From: Cryptomeria japonica
Taxonomy: Eukaryota > Streptophyta > Pinopsida > Cupressales > Cupressaceae
Direction: 5' to 3'
DNA length: 58,000 nucleotides
Assembly: GCF_030272615.1 (NCBI RefSeq)
Contig: NC_081406.1
Location: forward strand, 258,471,386-258,529,385
The notes under the pieces are model-generated. The model was not told where the DNA came from and did not search any database. It saw only the letters and a list, made by a program, of their open reading frames with translations. Positions 41,859 to 53,437 of this stretch are shown here, piece after piece. Position numbers and translations under genes: made by a program. Every line of letters begins with the position of its first letter. Position 1 is the first letter of the stretch.

Positions 41859-44800
41859 AAATCCTTTCTTGGAATATTAGGGACCTCAATGCTCCTAACA
41901 AGCAGAGGGTGATTAGGAGAAGGATTCTCTTGGTCAGTGCAGATGCCACCCTACTCCAGGAAACAAAACTAGATTGTCAGCAAACAGTATCTTTTGGTTT
42001 GGGACTTAATTCACTCTTTCAAGATTCTTTACAAACATAAATGGATTTAGAAGTTACCTCAGGGGGTCTAATAATAATTTGGAATCCTTCTCAAGTCCAA
42101 GTTGAAGGAGTCACTTCTAACATAAATTGGCTGTTAGCAAAAATCACACACCTACAAACTAATATATCCTTTCTAATCATCAATATATATGGACCAACAT
42201 CTCATCTTGACAGGCATCACCTTTGGCTAATTCTTGATGGGGTTATTTCTCAACTCTTGGATCATCGCCTCATCATAGGAGGAGACTTCAGTGCTATTAG
42301 GAATTCTAGAGATAAAAGGGGAGGCATTGTCAGACTTGATCGTTCTCAACAAGACTTTAATGATTGGATTGATAGGAATGGGCTTTTAGACATTAAATCA
42401 AGAGACAACCCCTTTACTTGGACAAATAGGAGAAAAGGATTTAGCAATATCTCAGAGAAAATTGATAGATTCTTTTAGCTGGGGGATCTCTACTCCTTCC
42501 CCTTTTCTTTAGAATACTTAGTCCTAAACTGCTCAGGTTCTGACCATTTTCCCATTCTACTATCCCTTCAGGGGGACTCAGATAATTCAAAATCTCCTTT
42601 CAGATTTGATAATATGTGGATGAAAGATCCAAACTTCCTAACTTTGATTGAAGCTTGGTGGAATGAAGGTATATTTGAAGGCTCAAGACTTTATTGCTTC
42701 ATTTCCAAGCTAAAGTATGTCAAGCAAAAATTGTTGCAGTGGAACTCGCAACACTTTAAGAACATATTCTCTAGCAAAAAATCCTTAGAGGACAAAATTG
42801 CTAAATTAAATGCAAAAATCATCTTTGAATGTATGAATCGGGACACCTTTGATTTAAAAAAGAGGCTGCTAATAGAAAATGAGGATATCCTTTCAAAAGA
42901 AGAAATATTTTGGAAGCACAAATCCAGAGAAAATTGGCTTCATATGAGTGACAAAAATACCAAGTTCTTTCATAATGTGACAAGGATTTGCAGAAGCATT
43001 AAAAGGATCACTAAATTGGACCTGAATCAGAACCAATCTATAGTAGACCCGAAAGAGATTAAAAAAAAATAGTCTCATTCTTCTCAAAGCTACTCAACAA
43101 TGAAGATGGCTCACAACTAAATGAGCAAAATTTTTTTTTGCCCTTGATCACAAAGATCATCTTGGATGAACAAAATAAGAAGCTCAATGAAAGCTTCTCA
43201 TTGGAGGAAGTAACTCTAGCACTGAATCAACTCCCTTCTGGCAAGGCCCCTGGTCCAGATGGATTCCCAATAGACTTCATCAAGAAATGATGGAAATTTT
43301 TTGGACAAGATTTAGTAGATGCTTTGGAATTGGCAAGAAGATCGAGTAATTTGCTTAAAGAAATCAACAATACTTTTGTAGCCCTAATCCCAAAAAAGGA
43401 GAAAGCTTCCAGATTACAAGACTTTAGGCCTATTTCGCTCTACAACATAGTTTATAAAATTTTGTCTAAGGTTGTGATAAAAAGAATGAAACCCCTTGTG
43501 GCCTACATTATATCTGAAGAACAAACGAGATTTGTCCCCGACCGCTCAATTCTAGATGGTGTCATTGTTGCTCAAGAAGCTATCCACACTCTCCAAAACA
43601 TGAAGAGACCATGTATGATTGTTAAACTAGACATCTCAAAAGTTTATGATAATGTGGATTGGCAGTTTTTATGTAAAATTCTACAGGCTTTTGGTTTCAA
43701 TAAAAAATGGATTAATTGGATCTTTGAATGCATCTCCACACCTAAGTTTTCAATCTTATTTAATGGGAAGCCAAAAGGTTTTTTCTCTTCTTCGAAGGGT
43801 ATTCGGCAGGGAGATCCAATCTCTCCTTTTCTTTACATTATTATGGTTGAAGCTTTAGGGAGGGCCATCAAGTCAAAACAATTTAGCAATCTTTTGGATG
43901 GAGTGAAAATCGCTAACAATTTTGTAGCCACACATCAACAATTTGTAGATGACAACCTTCTTCTTGGCTCAGCTAAGATCAAGGAAGCAACTCAGCTGCA
44001 AATACTTCTGGATGCTTATGGGAAAGCCTCATGTTAGACAGTCAACAAAGAAAAGTTAGAAATTTTCTTTTTCTCCACCCCAGCCCCCTTAGAGAAAAAG
44101 ATCCAAAGAATCTTTAACTGCAAAATAGGCAATCTTCCTTGTATTTACCTGGGCATTCCACTTGACAAAGGACTAAGAAGTTCAAAGCTATGGGACCCCC
44201 TTAAAAAAAAGATGGGTCAGAATATCAACTCTTGAAAAGGGAAGTGGCTTTCATGGGCAGGTAGACTGGTTATGCTCTAAGCAGTCATCTCTGATTTTCC
44301 CATCTACCTTTTATCTTTCTCTCTCCACTAGTGTAAATTCCTTTATCATTAAAAATATGAGAAACTTCTTCTAGAAAAACACTGAAGAAAAGTAGAAAAT
44401 AGCTCTAATTGCATGAGACAAAATCATCAAACCTAAGTCCCTGGGAGGTTTAGGAATAAAAAATCTACAATTACAGAACAAGGCCTTGGGAGAAAAGCTA
44501 GTATGGAAGGTCCTTAAAGATCCCAAAGAAATATGGGTCAGGATGATGGCTACAAAATACCTTGTAGATGGAGAATCTCAGAACCTCCTGAGATCGATTT
44601 CCCATCCAAAGGGGTCCAGGATCTAGAATTTCATTGTCAAATTCAAAAACCTAATTGCAAACTCCATATCTTGGGATGTCCACGATGGATCCTCTAGCCT
44701 CTTTTGGGAAGACTCGTGGGGAGGATACCTAAGCATTGACAGTATTCTAAACATACCAACAACTAAACAATGACTGCAACAGCATTGGGGAACCTGGGTT

Positions 44801-46075
44801 AGTAATTATATGGCAATTGACAGGGATAACAACATACAGGGTTGGAGATGGAAGCAAATGGAGGGTTTACCTATTTCTATCAATGAAATAAGTCAGTTAT
44901 CAGACCTTATCAGAGCTATAAGTCTAAATCCTAGAATAGGACAAGATTCTCTAGTATGGGCCTCTTCCAAAACAGGCCAATATAATGCTAAAGATGGTTA
45001 CAAGGTTTTAGCAAACTATGGATAATAGGAGGATCAAGTAATCCCTCAAAAACTCTTTTGGAACAGTTAGATCATCCCAAAGGCAGGTATTTTTGCATGG
45101 CTGGCATTCAAAAAGATCCTCACCGTAGAAAGATTCACCAAGATGGGCTATGAAGGACCCTTTAGATGCATCTTGTGTAAAGCTCAAGCAGAAATAGTGG
45201 ATCACCTCCTTCTAAATTGCCCATTCGCCTCAAAATGTTAGTGATGGCTATGTGCAAAACTTGACTGAATAATAGCTCTCCCTAATGACATAGTCTCACT
45301 TTTTCAATGCCGACCTCTACCATCCAAGGAATGCACCTTAAGCCAGATTTTGGAAATCTCTCCTTCCTGCCTTGTGTGGGAAATCTGGAAAGAGGGGAAT
45401 AGAAGACTTTTTGATGACAAAGCAAGAAGATTTGAATCAGTCTTATCCTTAATTGAAGCATCTATTGTTGAGACAATAAACTACAAATTAGCCTTCTCAA
45501 TAAATTTCAACAAAGTGTTCTCATCCTGGGATGACAGTATCAGATGTAATTGGAATGGAATCAAGATTCCTCCTACCTTGGGGGAAAAAACTAGTGCAAG
45601 AGCAGATGCTAAATGGTCTCCTCCAAAATAGGGTTGGATCAAGTTAAACTTTGATGGAGCCTCAAAAGGAAATCTAGGTGCCTCTGGCATAGGAAATGTG
45701 ATGAGGGATCACAAAGGGATAGTAGTTTGCAAGATGGCCATGCCAATGCCACCAGATACTAACAATATAGTAGAATTCAAAGCCTTGCACCTAGGCTTAA
45801 TAGACTGTCACAAACATGGGATCAAAAATCTTATAGTTGAGGGAGATTCAGTGATAGCAATTAATGCAATCAAAACAAGGAGAATTCCAAACTGGAGACT
45901 ACAAGCAATACTTAATAGCATTTTAGAAAATTTGACCAAGATAGAGAATTTTGTTTCAAAACATGTCTATAGAGAGGCTAATACAGAAGCAGGCGAACTC
46001 TCAAAATCTGCAACAAAAGGTATTTCTCTACACTGGTGGGAGGATAACAACAATCCTCGTGGCTTTAATCTTTAA
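41855..46075 (+). pseudogene. LINE-2p ORF2: endonuclease, RT, zf-RVT, RNase H
   Basis: The ATG at 41855 begins 'MKILSWNIRDLN'. Endonuclease: 'LLQETKL', 'IIGGDFSAIRN' (usual GDFN), 'NPFTWTNRR' and 'GSDHFPILL'. RT: 'SGKAPGPDGFPIDFIKK' then a stop, 'FRPISLYNIVYKILSKVVIK', 'IVKLDISKVYDNVDW', 'IRQGDPISPFLYIIM' and 'HQQFVDDNLLLGSA'. zf-RVT near 45160: 'CILCKAQAEIVDHLLLNC'. RNase H 45632-46020: 'KLNFDGASKGNLGASGIG', 'NNIVEFKALHLGL' and 'LIVEGDSVIAINAI'. The final stop is TAA at 46073-46075. Stops include 42038, 42476, 43288 and 44035, with more between 44230 and 45640. Confidence 0.93.
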
Positions 46076-46343
46076 GTGAAAATATTCTCCAGGAAGAGTT
46101 CATGGACGTGGACGTACAAGAAGCCAATCTACTCCTCCAATGCCTTCTCTCACTCCTCGAGGAGAGGATTAATCAGATATGCTATTAGCTGGCTTCTTTT
46201 TGGCTACTTTTTGGTCGCCCTTTTCAGAGCACTTAGTTGGCTCTTGGTTTTCTTTTTTGTCTCTAAATCTTTAAAGTGAAACTTTAAGCGATGTCACAGA
46301 ATCTAAATGATTGGTTAAAAAAGTTATAGTCTTACCAGCAAAG
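46076..46343 (+). other. LINE-2p 3' UTR, first part
   Basis: Non-coding. It is interrupted at 46343 by element C and resumes at 53163. Confidence 0.7.
46339..46343. repeat. Target-site duplication of element C (left), CAAAG
   Basis: CAAAG precedes TGTTGGGG; the right flank at 53158-53162 is CAAAA (4 of 5). Confidence 0.65.
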
Positions 46344-46967
46344 TGTTGGGGCTTCAAATTTCCAAATAATTTCAAGCACCCTACTATTAAAAATGGTGGT
46401 CACTTCATGGAAATGACAAATAATGGATGATTAATGATTTGAACAACTAGAGTAAAGGAGGATATGAATAAATTAATTCCAATGGACCCCATGAAAGACT
46501 AGTGTTTTTGATCTATAGAAAAGATGATATAAACAGAGAATTAAAATGAATGAAACATGAAAATATAAGAAATACCTATTTCAGAAAATCAAGTTTCCAA
46601 GCTCCAGTAAAAATATTAGATCTGTACAATGTGTTTTTGGTTGTAGACCATACAGAAGATCGTAACAAGGCTGAAAAGCTTGTTATTTCGACCTACATTA
46701 ACGAAGATATCGACTTGGAATGAAATTATATGAAAATATCAAATATGATGAAGACCCATTTTAGAAGTGGATGTTTCCTACCACCACCAAAGATTTCAAA
46801 TTCGTATCTGAAGTTTAAGGCAAACAACCAAAAAACCGAAAGATTAAAGTAAGGTTATTGACTAACTAGTTTGCATATTAATTTCAAAAGGTTTTGTTAA
46901 TTTTAATGTAAAATGGTGACTTTTCACCTCAAAAGGGGTATGGTGCCCATTAAAACACATATATAAG

Positions 46968-46977
46968 TGGTTAAAAA
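46968..46977 (+). promoter_or_regulatory. TATA box of the 5' LTR of C
   Basis: CATATATAAG, conserved in the right LTR near 52305. It is located about 625 bases into the LTR. Confidence 0.5.
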
Positions 46978-47289
46978 ATTTAGATATGAGGGGGGAGTCC
47001 TAAGAACAACATAATGTTGTAAGGATTGAATATCATTTTGTATTAGAGGTCTATAGGAAGAAGAAGTATCATTTTGTGCAAGCAAGCTGTAATGAAGTAT
47101 TTACAAGTGCAGTTTATGTATGCAATTATTTCCTGAAGATTAATATACAAGGTTCACTATCTCTTTTTCCAAATATTGTATACACTTTTATGTTGATGAG
47201 TTATCTTTTTCCTCTTGATAAATCTGTTTATAGATTTGCTATGATGTGAATCACATGTTGTTGTATAAGGTGAAAGATTGAGTTCTTAT

Positions 47290-48748
47290 TGTATGTGGGA
47301 AAAATGGATTAATAAAACTTAAAATGTGAAAATTACGATAAATATCAATCCACACACACTCACAGGACTTCTTGATGCAAGCTATGGAGTAACGTGGTGT
47401 TACTCAGCTTCCCAAGGAGGGTCCCATGGTTCTCTATCTCACAATGTCCCTCAAACCAATGTTTTGCTCTCAGATTACTGAGCAAAATGGTTTAGGGATG
47501 GCAAATATGAGAACGAGAGATGCTTTTGATTGATTTTAGTATGAGATGTGTTATAAGCTAGATGAGATGCTTGAAATGCAACAAACTAAATGATAAGATG
47601 ATAGGGTTAGTATGAATACTGTCCTAGCACACTATATTTAATCTATGATTGAGCTAAAATGATAAATAAACTACTTTAGCATGCATGTTCATGATTAATT
47701 CTGATCTAAAAGAGGCTAAATGAAGAGCATAAGATGATATGAAAGCTTGAAACAATTTGAGCATAAGTGTGATGCTTCAAATTTGAAAGATGATTGTTAA
47801 GAATGGAGGAATGAGAGCTCTATTTATAGCACAAACAGGGCAATGGATGGTCAAGATTGAATGGTTTAATCAAGGGCCAAGTTTGAAAGTTGGGGATCTA
47901 TGTGCACAATTTGCACCAATGACAGGGTGACAAGTGTCAACACAGGATTGGGTTGAAAGAAGAGGTTGGAGGCATTAAAGGCCTGAGGAGACCTCATGGT
48001 TATCTAAAGGCTAAGGGTCAATTCTAAGTTAGGTTTACCCACTGAATTAGGATCTAATCCAAAGATAAACCTTTGTGCAAATGATTAAGAGATAATCATG
48101 GTCAAAGCATTAATGACCTGATGAGACCCTTGGGTTGGATAGAGGTTGAGTCAAAACAAATGTTTTAACCATGTGGGAGGGTTTGAAATAACCATTAATG
48201 GTTATTGGAGACTTTGTGGATTAAGTGGTTGAAGGTTGGAAGCCTTCAATGGTTTTCAAAGACTTTAGGGTTTTTGGTGGTTGAAGGTTGAAAACCTTCA
48301 ATGGTTATCCAAGACTTTGGGCCATTTGAGAAGTGACCTCCCTTTGCTTAGGGATGTGACAAAGTTTAGATGAGGGTTAGGTTAATTAGAATCGATTAGA
48401 AGATTCTAGAAGGGGTTAGGAAGGGGTTTGGGATTTTGCAAGTGGATGAGGGGATAATAGGATTTAATTGAATTATTTTGATTTTCATTCAATTTGGTTG
48501 GAATTAAATAAATTTGATTTATTCAATTTAGGATAACTATTTAATTAAATTTGAATTTAATTAAAAGTGGCTAGGAGGATTTAATTGAATAAAATGATTT
48601 ATTCATTAAATGGTATAGTGAATTTAATCAAGTGATTTACTTAATTAAATAGAAGAATGTGGATAATTTAATTAAATTGGATTTAATTAAATAGGAAAAT
48701 GAACATAAAATATTCATTTAGGAATATGGTCATTTTTATATGTCTACA
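47290..48748 (-). mobile_element. Solo LTR D inside the 5' LTR of C
   Basis: It starts TGTATGTGGG, ends TGTCTACA and is flanked by CTTAT at 47285-47289 and 48749-48753. The uninterrupted site is present in the right LTR of C, where CTTAT occurs once before TGTTTGTGTAAC, which proves insertion. There is no interior and no second LTR: a solo LTR left by LTR-LTR recombination. It is related to 1-1191 in reverse orientation. Confidence 0.93.
47820..47829 (-). promoter_or_regulatory. TATA box of solo LTR D
   Basis: On the minus strand GCTATAAATAGAGCTCTCAT. The same block is at 528-545 on the plus strand. Confidence 0.65.
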
Positions 48749-49283
48749 CTTATTGTTTGTGTAACACATACTGAACCTTCATAGTTGATGAGAAATTATT
48801 TCTTGAGTTGATAAGATATTTTGTCCACAAAGTGTCATATATATCCCTGGATAGAGGCACTGGTCTGTTATTGATTTTTCAAGGTTTTGATCTGTATGCA
48901 TTCAAGGTCCTTGACAGAAAAGAATTCTTCCCAAATCCTATATGAATTGATCTATGCATGTCTTTTAGGTCCTGAAAGCAATCTCATTTTCAATATACAT
49001 TCACAATCATTTATTTTCAAAGCATTCAGTTAAAGAACATAATAAAGCATAATTGCAGACAACAATTTGCCAGTTTGTAATTTGCTAAAAGGCTTAAATC
49101 CACTTTAAATAATCTCTTTTGTGCTTGAGAGTGTGAGGTACACTCACCTAGGTTTAGTGGAGCCTAAAGTGCAAAGGGATTTAGTCTTTGACTATCCCTG
49201 TTTGTTGGCCAAGACTGATTGGACTGCTTGAGAATTTGGCAAGTCTTTGGGTTTTTCAATCTGTGGTTTTGGGCACCAACAGA

Positions 49284-49301
49284 TTGGCGACTCTGTTGGG
49301 G
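49284..49301 (+). promoter_or_regulatory. Primer-binding-type site of element C
   Basis: TTGGCGACTCTGTTGGGG begins two bases after the LTR end. Related copies TGGCGACTCT (49404-49413) and TGGTGACTCT (49439-49448) follow in the leader. The primer tRNA is not named. Confidence 0.7.
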
Positions 49302-49495
49302 AGTTGTTACAAAGAGTATTCAGAATTTCTGGTGATCTTGTTTTAGATTTTGTTGGAGGAAGAAGCTCAGAATGTAAATTAAAGTATTATTCCTTTTGGG
49401 AGGTGGCGACTCTACCTAATAAGAAGTTTTATTTCAATTGGTGACTCTACTAGGGGAAGAGACCTAGAGGGAGATGAAAAAATTCCTTTTTAAAA
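49302..49495 (+). other. Short leader of element C
   Basis: About 190 bases between the primer site and gag, holding the two extra copies of the primer-site core. Confidence 0.6.
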
Positions 49496-51547
49496 ATGTT
49501 TCAAAGAAAGCCTTTTATTCCAGATGGCATCAGGCCATTGGATCTCAAGGGCTTTCAATGTATTCCAAACAAGTTGTTCTCTAAGCTTTCACAACTTGTA
49601 CCAAAATTCCATGGGGAATATGATGAATCAACAATTGATCATTTGGATGTATTTTATACATTCATAAAGGATTATGAGATTTATGCAGAAGATTATGTGA
49701 TGAAACTATTCGTTGGGACATTAAAGGATGATGCAAGAGAAGCTTATGAATCACTCCCTACACAGAGCATCTCATCATGGAGGGAGTTGGAGCAATGGTT
49801 CCTTGATGTATTTCATGATGCAGGTGAAGAAGGAAGCATGTTCTATGAGATAAAGGAAGATCACAAATACACTATGGAAGCAGAATCCTATGTGTCTCCC
49901 TTGGATGAATTTTTAAATATAAAAAACAAGAAGATGAATCTGCAGTAAATTTCTTCATGAGGATGTTCAATATTTATCAGGAGATACCTTCAGATGTCAA
50001 GCCTCCATTTTATGAGTTATTAAATAAAATATATAAGTTAGGGTATGACTCTCATTTGTATAGTTTTCTTAGGTATCTACATGATGAAATTGTTATAGAA
50101 GATTATGGATGCAGGATGAGATCTACAGAGGGAACACAAAACCCTAATGAAGAGGGAAGTTTGGACCAGATTGAAGAAGAATCCATTGTTGATGAGACTT
50201 GTGTGGAAATAGACAACATGCAATATCAAAAGGAAGATTGTTTGCTCAGTAGTGAACAAATTTCAGATCTTCTAGATAGAGAGTATCAGAGAAATGCAGC
50301 AAAGGAAAAAGAGGTGTGTCACGGACAATAGATAGAATGTGCTCATGCACCTGGAAATAGGTTCAAATCTTTTTCAAATCAGTTGTGTGATGACATGACA
50401 GAGGATGGCTGCCATTCGGAAAAAACTTTATGTGATGAGTCCTATTTCTCTGATAAATATATTAATGATAGTGAGAGCATATATGATGACCAAAAAATTG
50501 AAGAGTCGTATAACTATCAAGATCATTTTAAATGTTTTACAAATCCTCTTTATAATAATGCAGATATAAATAATGAAATGACATACTGCCAGAGTATGTC
50601 TAACAAAGATCTCTATGTGTTTTCAAATCCACTATATGAAGAACAAGAAATATCTCCAGATGATCAGGAGATCTTATTGAGCAGTGACATAAATAACAAT
50701 GAGGATACTTGGGAGCATTGTTATAGATCAGAAAAGTTGCATTCTCCAAAGCACACTCAGACAAATAAAATTGGTGATATAATTTTTTCAAAAATAAAGG
50801 AACATGTTCATGAGAAAAGTTTAGGGTTTCCAAATAATCTCTCTCTCCAACAAAAGGTACAATTGAAAAGTAAGCCTAAGTATGATTTTTTTACTTTAGG
50901 TTTACATCAATCACATAGGGGAGTAACAAATATAAATAAAAAATTCTCCCAATTCTAATGTTGATATTGTTAGTATGATTTCACCTAATCACAACAAGGA
51001 AATAAAGGTTGAAAGCCAACATCTCTCGAGAGAAATGGAGAAATTCTATAAAATAGGGATGAATATTGATGTATTTCCAAATATAAGAATATTTCAAAGG
51101 AAAAACCCTTATAAGGATAAAAGCATGATGGTTCAGAGGAATTTGATTTCCTATATGGTAAATTCAATAAGGAGGGGTAAAAAGCAATATGTCGGGGATG
51201 ATTTAGAGTGTGTCCATAAAGTAATGAGAGATAATGTGATATTTAAAAATATTAGAAAGTCTCAAAAGATAGAACTTTATAAATCAAATGATATAACGAT
51301 TTATAAAAGTTTGATGCCCTGTGTGGTGAAAACAAAAGGAGATTGGTGTGATTCTTTTAGCATGGAATATCAAGACAAAAATAAAATATATTACAACATA
51401 TATGGTAAACATGAAAATATGACAATTGATAAGCTTTACGATGAAATTGGATTGGTTGATGATATGTGCCAAACTGGAATATTTTTGCATGATGAGAACC
51501 AGGTGTTTGATCCAGGAAAAATGAGTGTTCATGTTTTTGGGACCTAG
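49496..51547 (+). pseudogene. Long gag-derived ORF of element C, no pol
   Basis: The start 'MFQRKPFIPDGIRPLDLKGF' leads into a Ty3/gypsy-type capsid ('LVPKFHGEYDESTIDHLDVF', 'LFVGTLKDDAREAYESLPTQ', 'SWRELEQWFLDVFHD'). A frameshift near 49925 gives 'ESAVNFFMRMFNIYQEIPSD'. A TAG lies at 50329-50331. An acidic, Asn-rich part has two similar phrases, 'CFTNPLYNN' and 'VFSNPLYEE'. Another frameshift near 50945 leads to a last part, 50975-51547, of unknown type ('KQYVGDDLECVHKVMRDNVI'). With these lesions undone it would be one frame of about 680 codons; a further open frame runs to the LTR. No CCHC, protease or RT is seen. Confidence 0.78.
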
Positions 51548-51671
51548 GGGTGACCGTATGCAGTTTTAACATAATCTACATAAGGGAGGTGATTGGCAAT
51601 GGTCTACTCTACCAGAGAAAACTGGATTTCTGCTATGCCCACAAGGGGTATACATCCCTAGACAGAGCCAC

Positions 51672-53157
51672 TGTTGGGGCTTCAAATTTCCAAATAATTT
51701 CAAGCACCCTACTATTAAAACTGGTGGTCACTTCATGGAAATGACACATAATATATGATTAATGATTTGAACAACTAGAGTAAAGGAGGATATGAATAAA
51801 TTAATTCCAATGGACCCCATGAAAGACTAGTGTTTTTTATCTGTAGAAAAGATGATATGAACAGAGAATTAAAATGAATGAAACATGAAAATATAAGAAA
51901 TACCCATTTCAGAAAATCAAGTTTCCAAGCTCCAGTAAAAATATTAGATCTGTACAATGTGTTTTTGGTTGTAGACCATACAAAAGACCGTAAGAAGGCT
52001 AAAAAGCTTGCTATTTCGACTTACATGAAAGAAGATGTCGACTTGGAATGAAATTATATGCAAATATAAAATCTAATGAAGACCCATTTTAGAAGTGGAT
52101 GTTTCCTACTACCACAAAAGATTTCAGATTCGTATCTGAAGTTTAAGGCAGCTGACCAAACAAAAACCCGAAAGATAGCTTAAAGCAAGGTTATTGACTA
52201 ACTAGTTTGCATATTAATTTCAAAGGATTTTGTTAATTTTAATGTAAAATGGTGACTTTTCACCCCAAAAGGGGTATGGTGCCCATTAAAACACATATAT
52301 AAGTGGTTAAGAAATATAGATATGAGGGGAGGGTCATAAGAACAACATAATGCTATAAGGATTGAATATCATTTTGTAATAGAGAAGTCTATAGGAAGAA
52401 GAAGTATCATTTTGTGCAAGCAAGCTGTAATGAAGTATTTACAAGTGCAGTTTATGTATGCAATTATTTCCTGAAGATTAATATACAAGGTTCACTATCT
52501 CTTTTTCCAAATATTATGTACACTTTTGTGTTGATGAGTTATCTTTGTCCTCTTGATAAATCTGTTTATAGATTTGCTATGATGTGAATCACATGTTGTT
52601 GCATTAGGTGAAAGATTGAGTTCTTATTGTTTGTGTAACACATACTGAACCTTCATAGTTGATGAGAAATTGTCTCTTGAGTTAATAAGATATTCTATCC
52701 ACAAAGTGTCATATATATCCCTGGATAGAGGCACTGGTCTGTTATTGATTTTTCAAGGTTTTGATCTGTATGCATTCAAGGTCCTTAACAGAAAAACATT
52801 CTTCCCAAATCCTATATGAACTGATCTATGCATATGTCTTTTAGGTCCTGAAAGCAATCTCATTTTCAATATACATTCACAATCATTTCTTTTCAAAGCA
52901 TTCAGTTAAAGCACATAATAAAGCATAATTGCAGACAACAATTTGTCAGTTTGTAATTTGCTAAAAGGCTTAAATCCACTTTAAATAATATCGTTTGTGC
53001 TTAAGAGTGTGAGGTACACCCGCCAAGGTTTAGTGGAGCCTAAAGTGCAGAGGGATTTAGTCTTTGACTATCCCTATTTGTTGGCCAAGGCTGATTGGAC
53101 TGCTTGAGGATTTGGCAAGTCTTTGGGTTTTCCAATCTATGGTTTTGAGCACCAACA
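51672..53157 (+). repeat. 3' LTR of element C
   Basis: Uninterrupted copy of the 5' LTR, TGTTGGGGCTTC to CACCAACA. It supplies the empty-site sequence that dates solo LTR D as the latest insertion here. Confidence 0.93.
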
Positions 53158-53162
53158 CAAAA

Positions 53163-53419
53163 GACAATTGATTTATTTTTAGCAGATTAAGCCTGTTTTG
53201 AGTCGAGTTAGACTTGGGGCTTCGAATGTTGTCAGTATTTTATTTTTTAAAAATTTAATCATTTGTACATGCTCAAGAATATATATAGTCTTGCAGGGTC
53301 TTTGTGCCCTAGCTCTCTGAGGTTTACTGCAGCAAAATTGTAGAAATTTTGGTTTTCTGTAAATTTTTCATAAAAATCAATATAATTTCGTGACTCTGCC
53401 TCTTATCGACCCAAAAAAA
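53163..53419 (+). other. LINE-2p 3' UTR, last part, with poly(A)
   Basis: Sequence between the right flank of element C and the A-run at 53413-53421. It ends 'cttatcgaccc' plus A's, then the 18-bp duplication. Confidence 0.8.
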
Positions 53420-53437
53420 AAGAATTAAATTAACATT
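53420..53437. repeat. Target-site duplication of LINE-2p (3' side)
   Basis: Exact copy of 39076-39093. Confidence 0.92.

Larger units (their letters stand above)
46344..49281 (+). repeat. 5' LTR of element C (split by solo LTR D)
   Basis: It matches 51672-53157 in two blocks, 46344-47289 and 48754-49281. Between them lies solo LTR D plus one copy of its duplication. Confidence 0.92.
46344..53157 (+). mobile_element. Element C: gag-only LTR retrotransposon nested in LINE-2p
   Basis: The LTRs start TGTTGGGGCTTC and end CACCAACA. The right one is 1486 bp; the left one is 1474 bp after removing the solo LTR D and its duplication. They differ at about 6 of the first 195 bases, the least divergence of the three LTR pairs. 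A primer-binding-type site follows the left LTR. The 2.4-kb interior holds one gag-like frame and no pol motif. It is therefore non-autonomous and relatively young. Confidence 0.92.
39094..53419 (+). mobile_element. LINE-2p: L1-type LINE carrying nested elements C and D
   Basis: The 18-bp duplication and the A-run at 53413-53421 delimit it. Without the nested LTR element C it is about 7.5 kb. It has a 5' UTR (39094 to about 39640), ORF1 (to 41858), ORF2 (41855-46075) and a 3' UTR split at 46343/53163. No third ORF is present, so it is a different LINE family from LINE-1m. ORF2 has many stops in its 3' half (44040-45640). Confidence 0.92.

Noticed and set aside
53400-53412. 'gtgactctgcc' as another primer-binding site of C
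   Set aside because: It lies in the LINE-2p 3' UTR, not next to an LTR; chance similarity.
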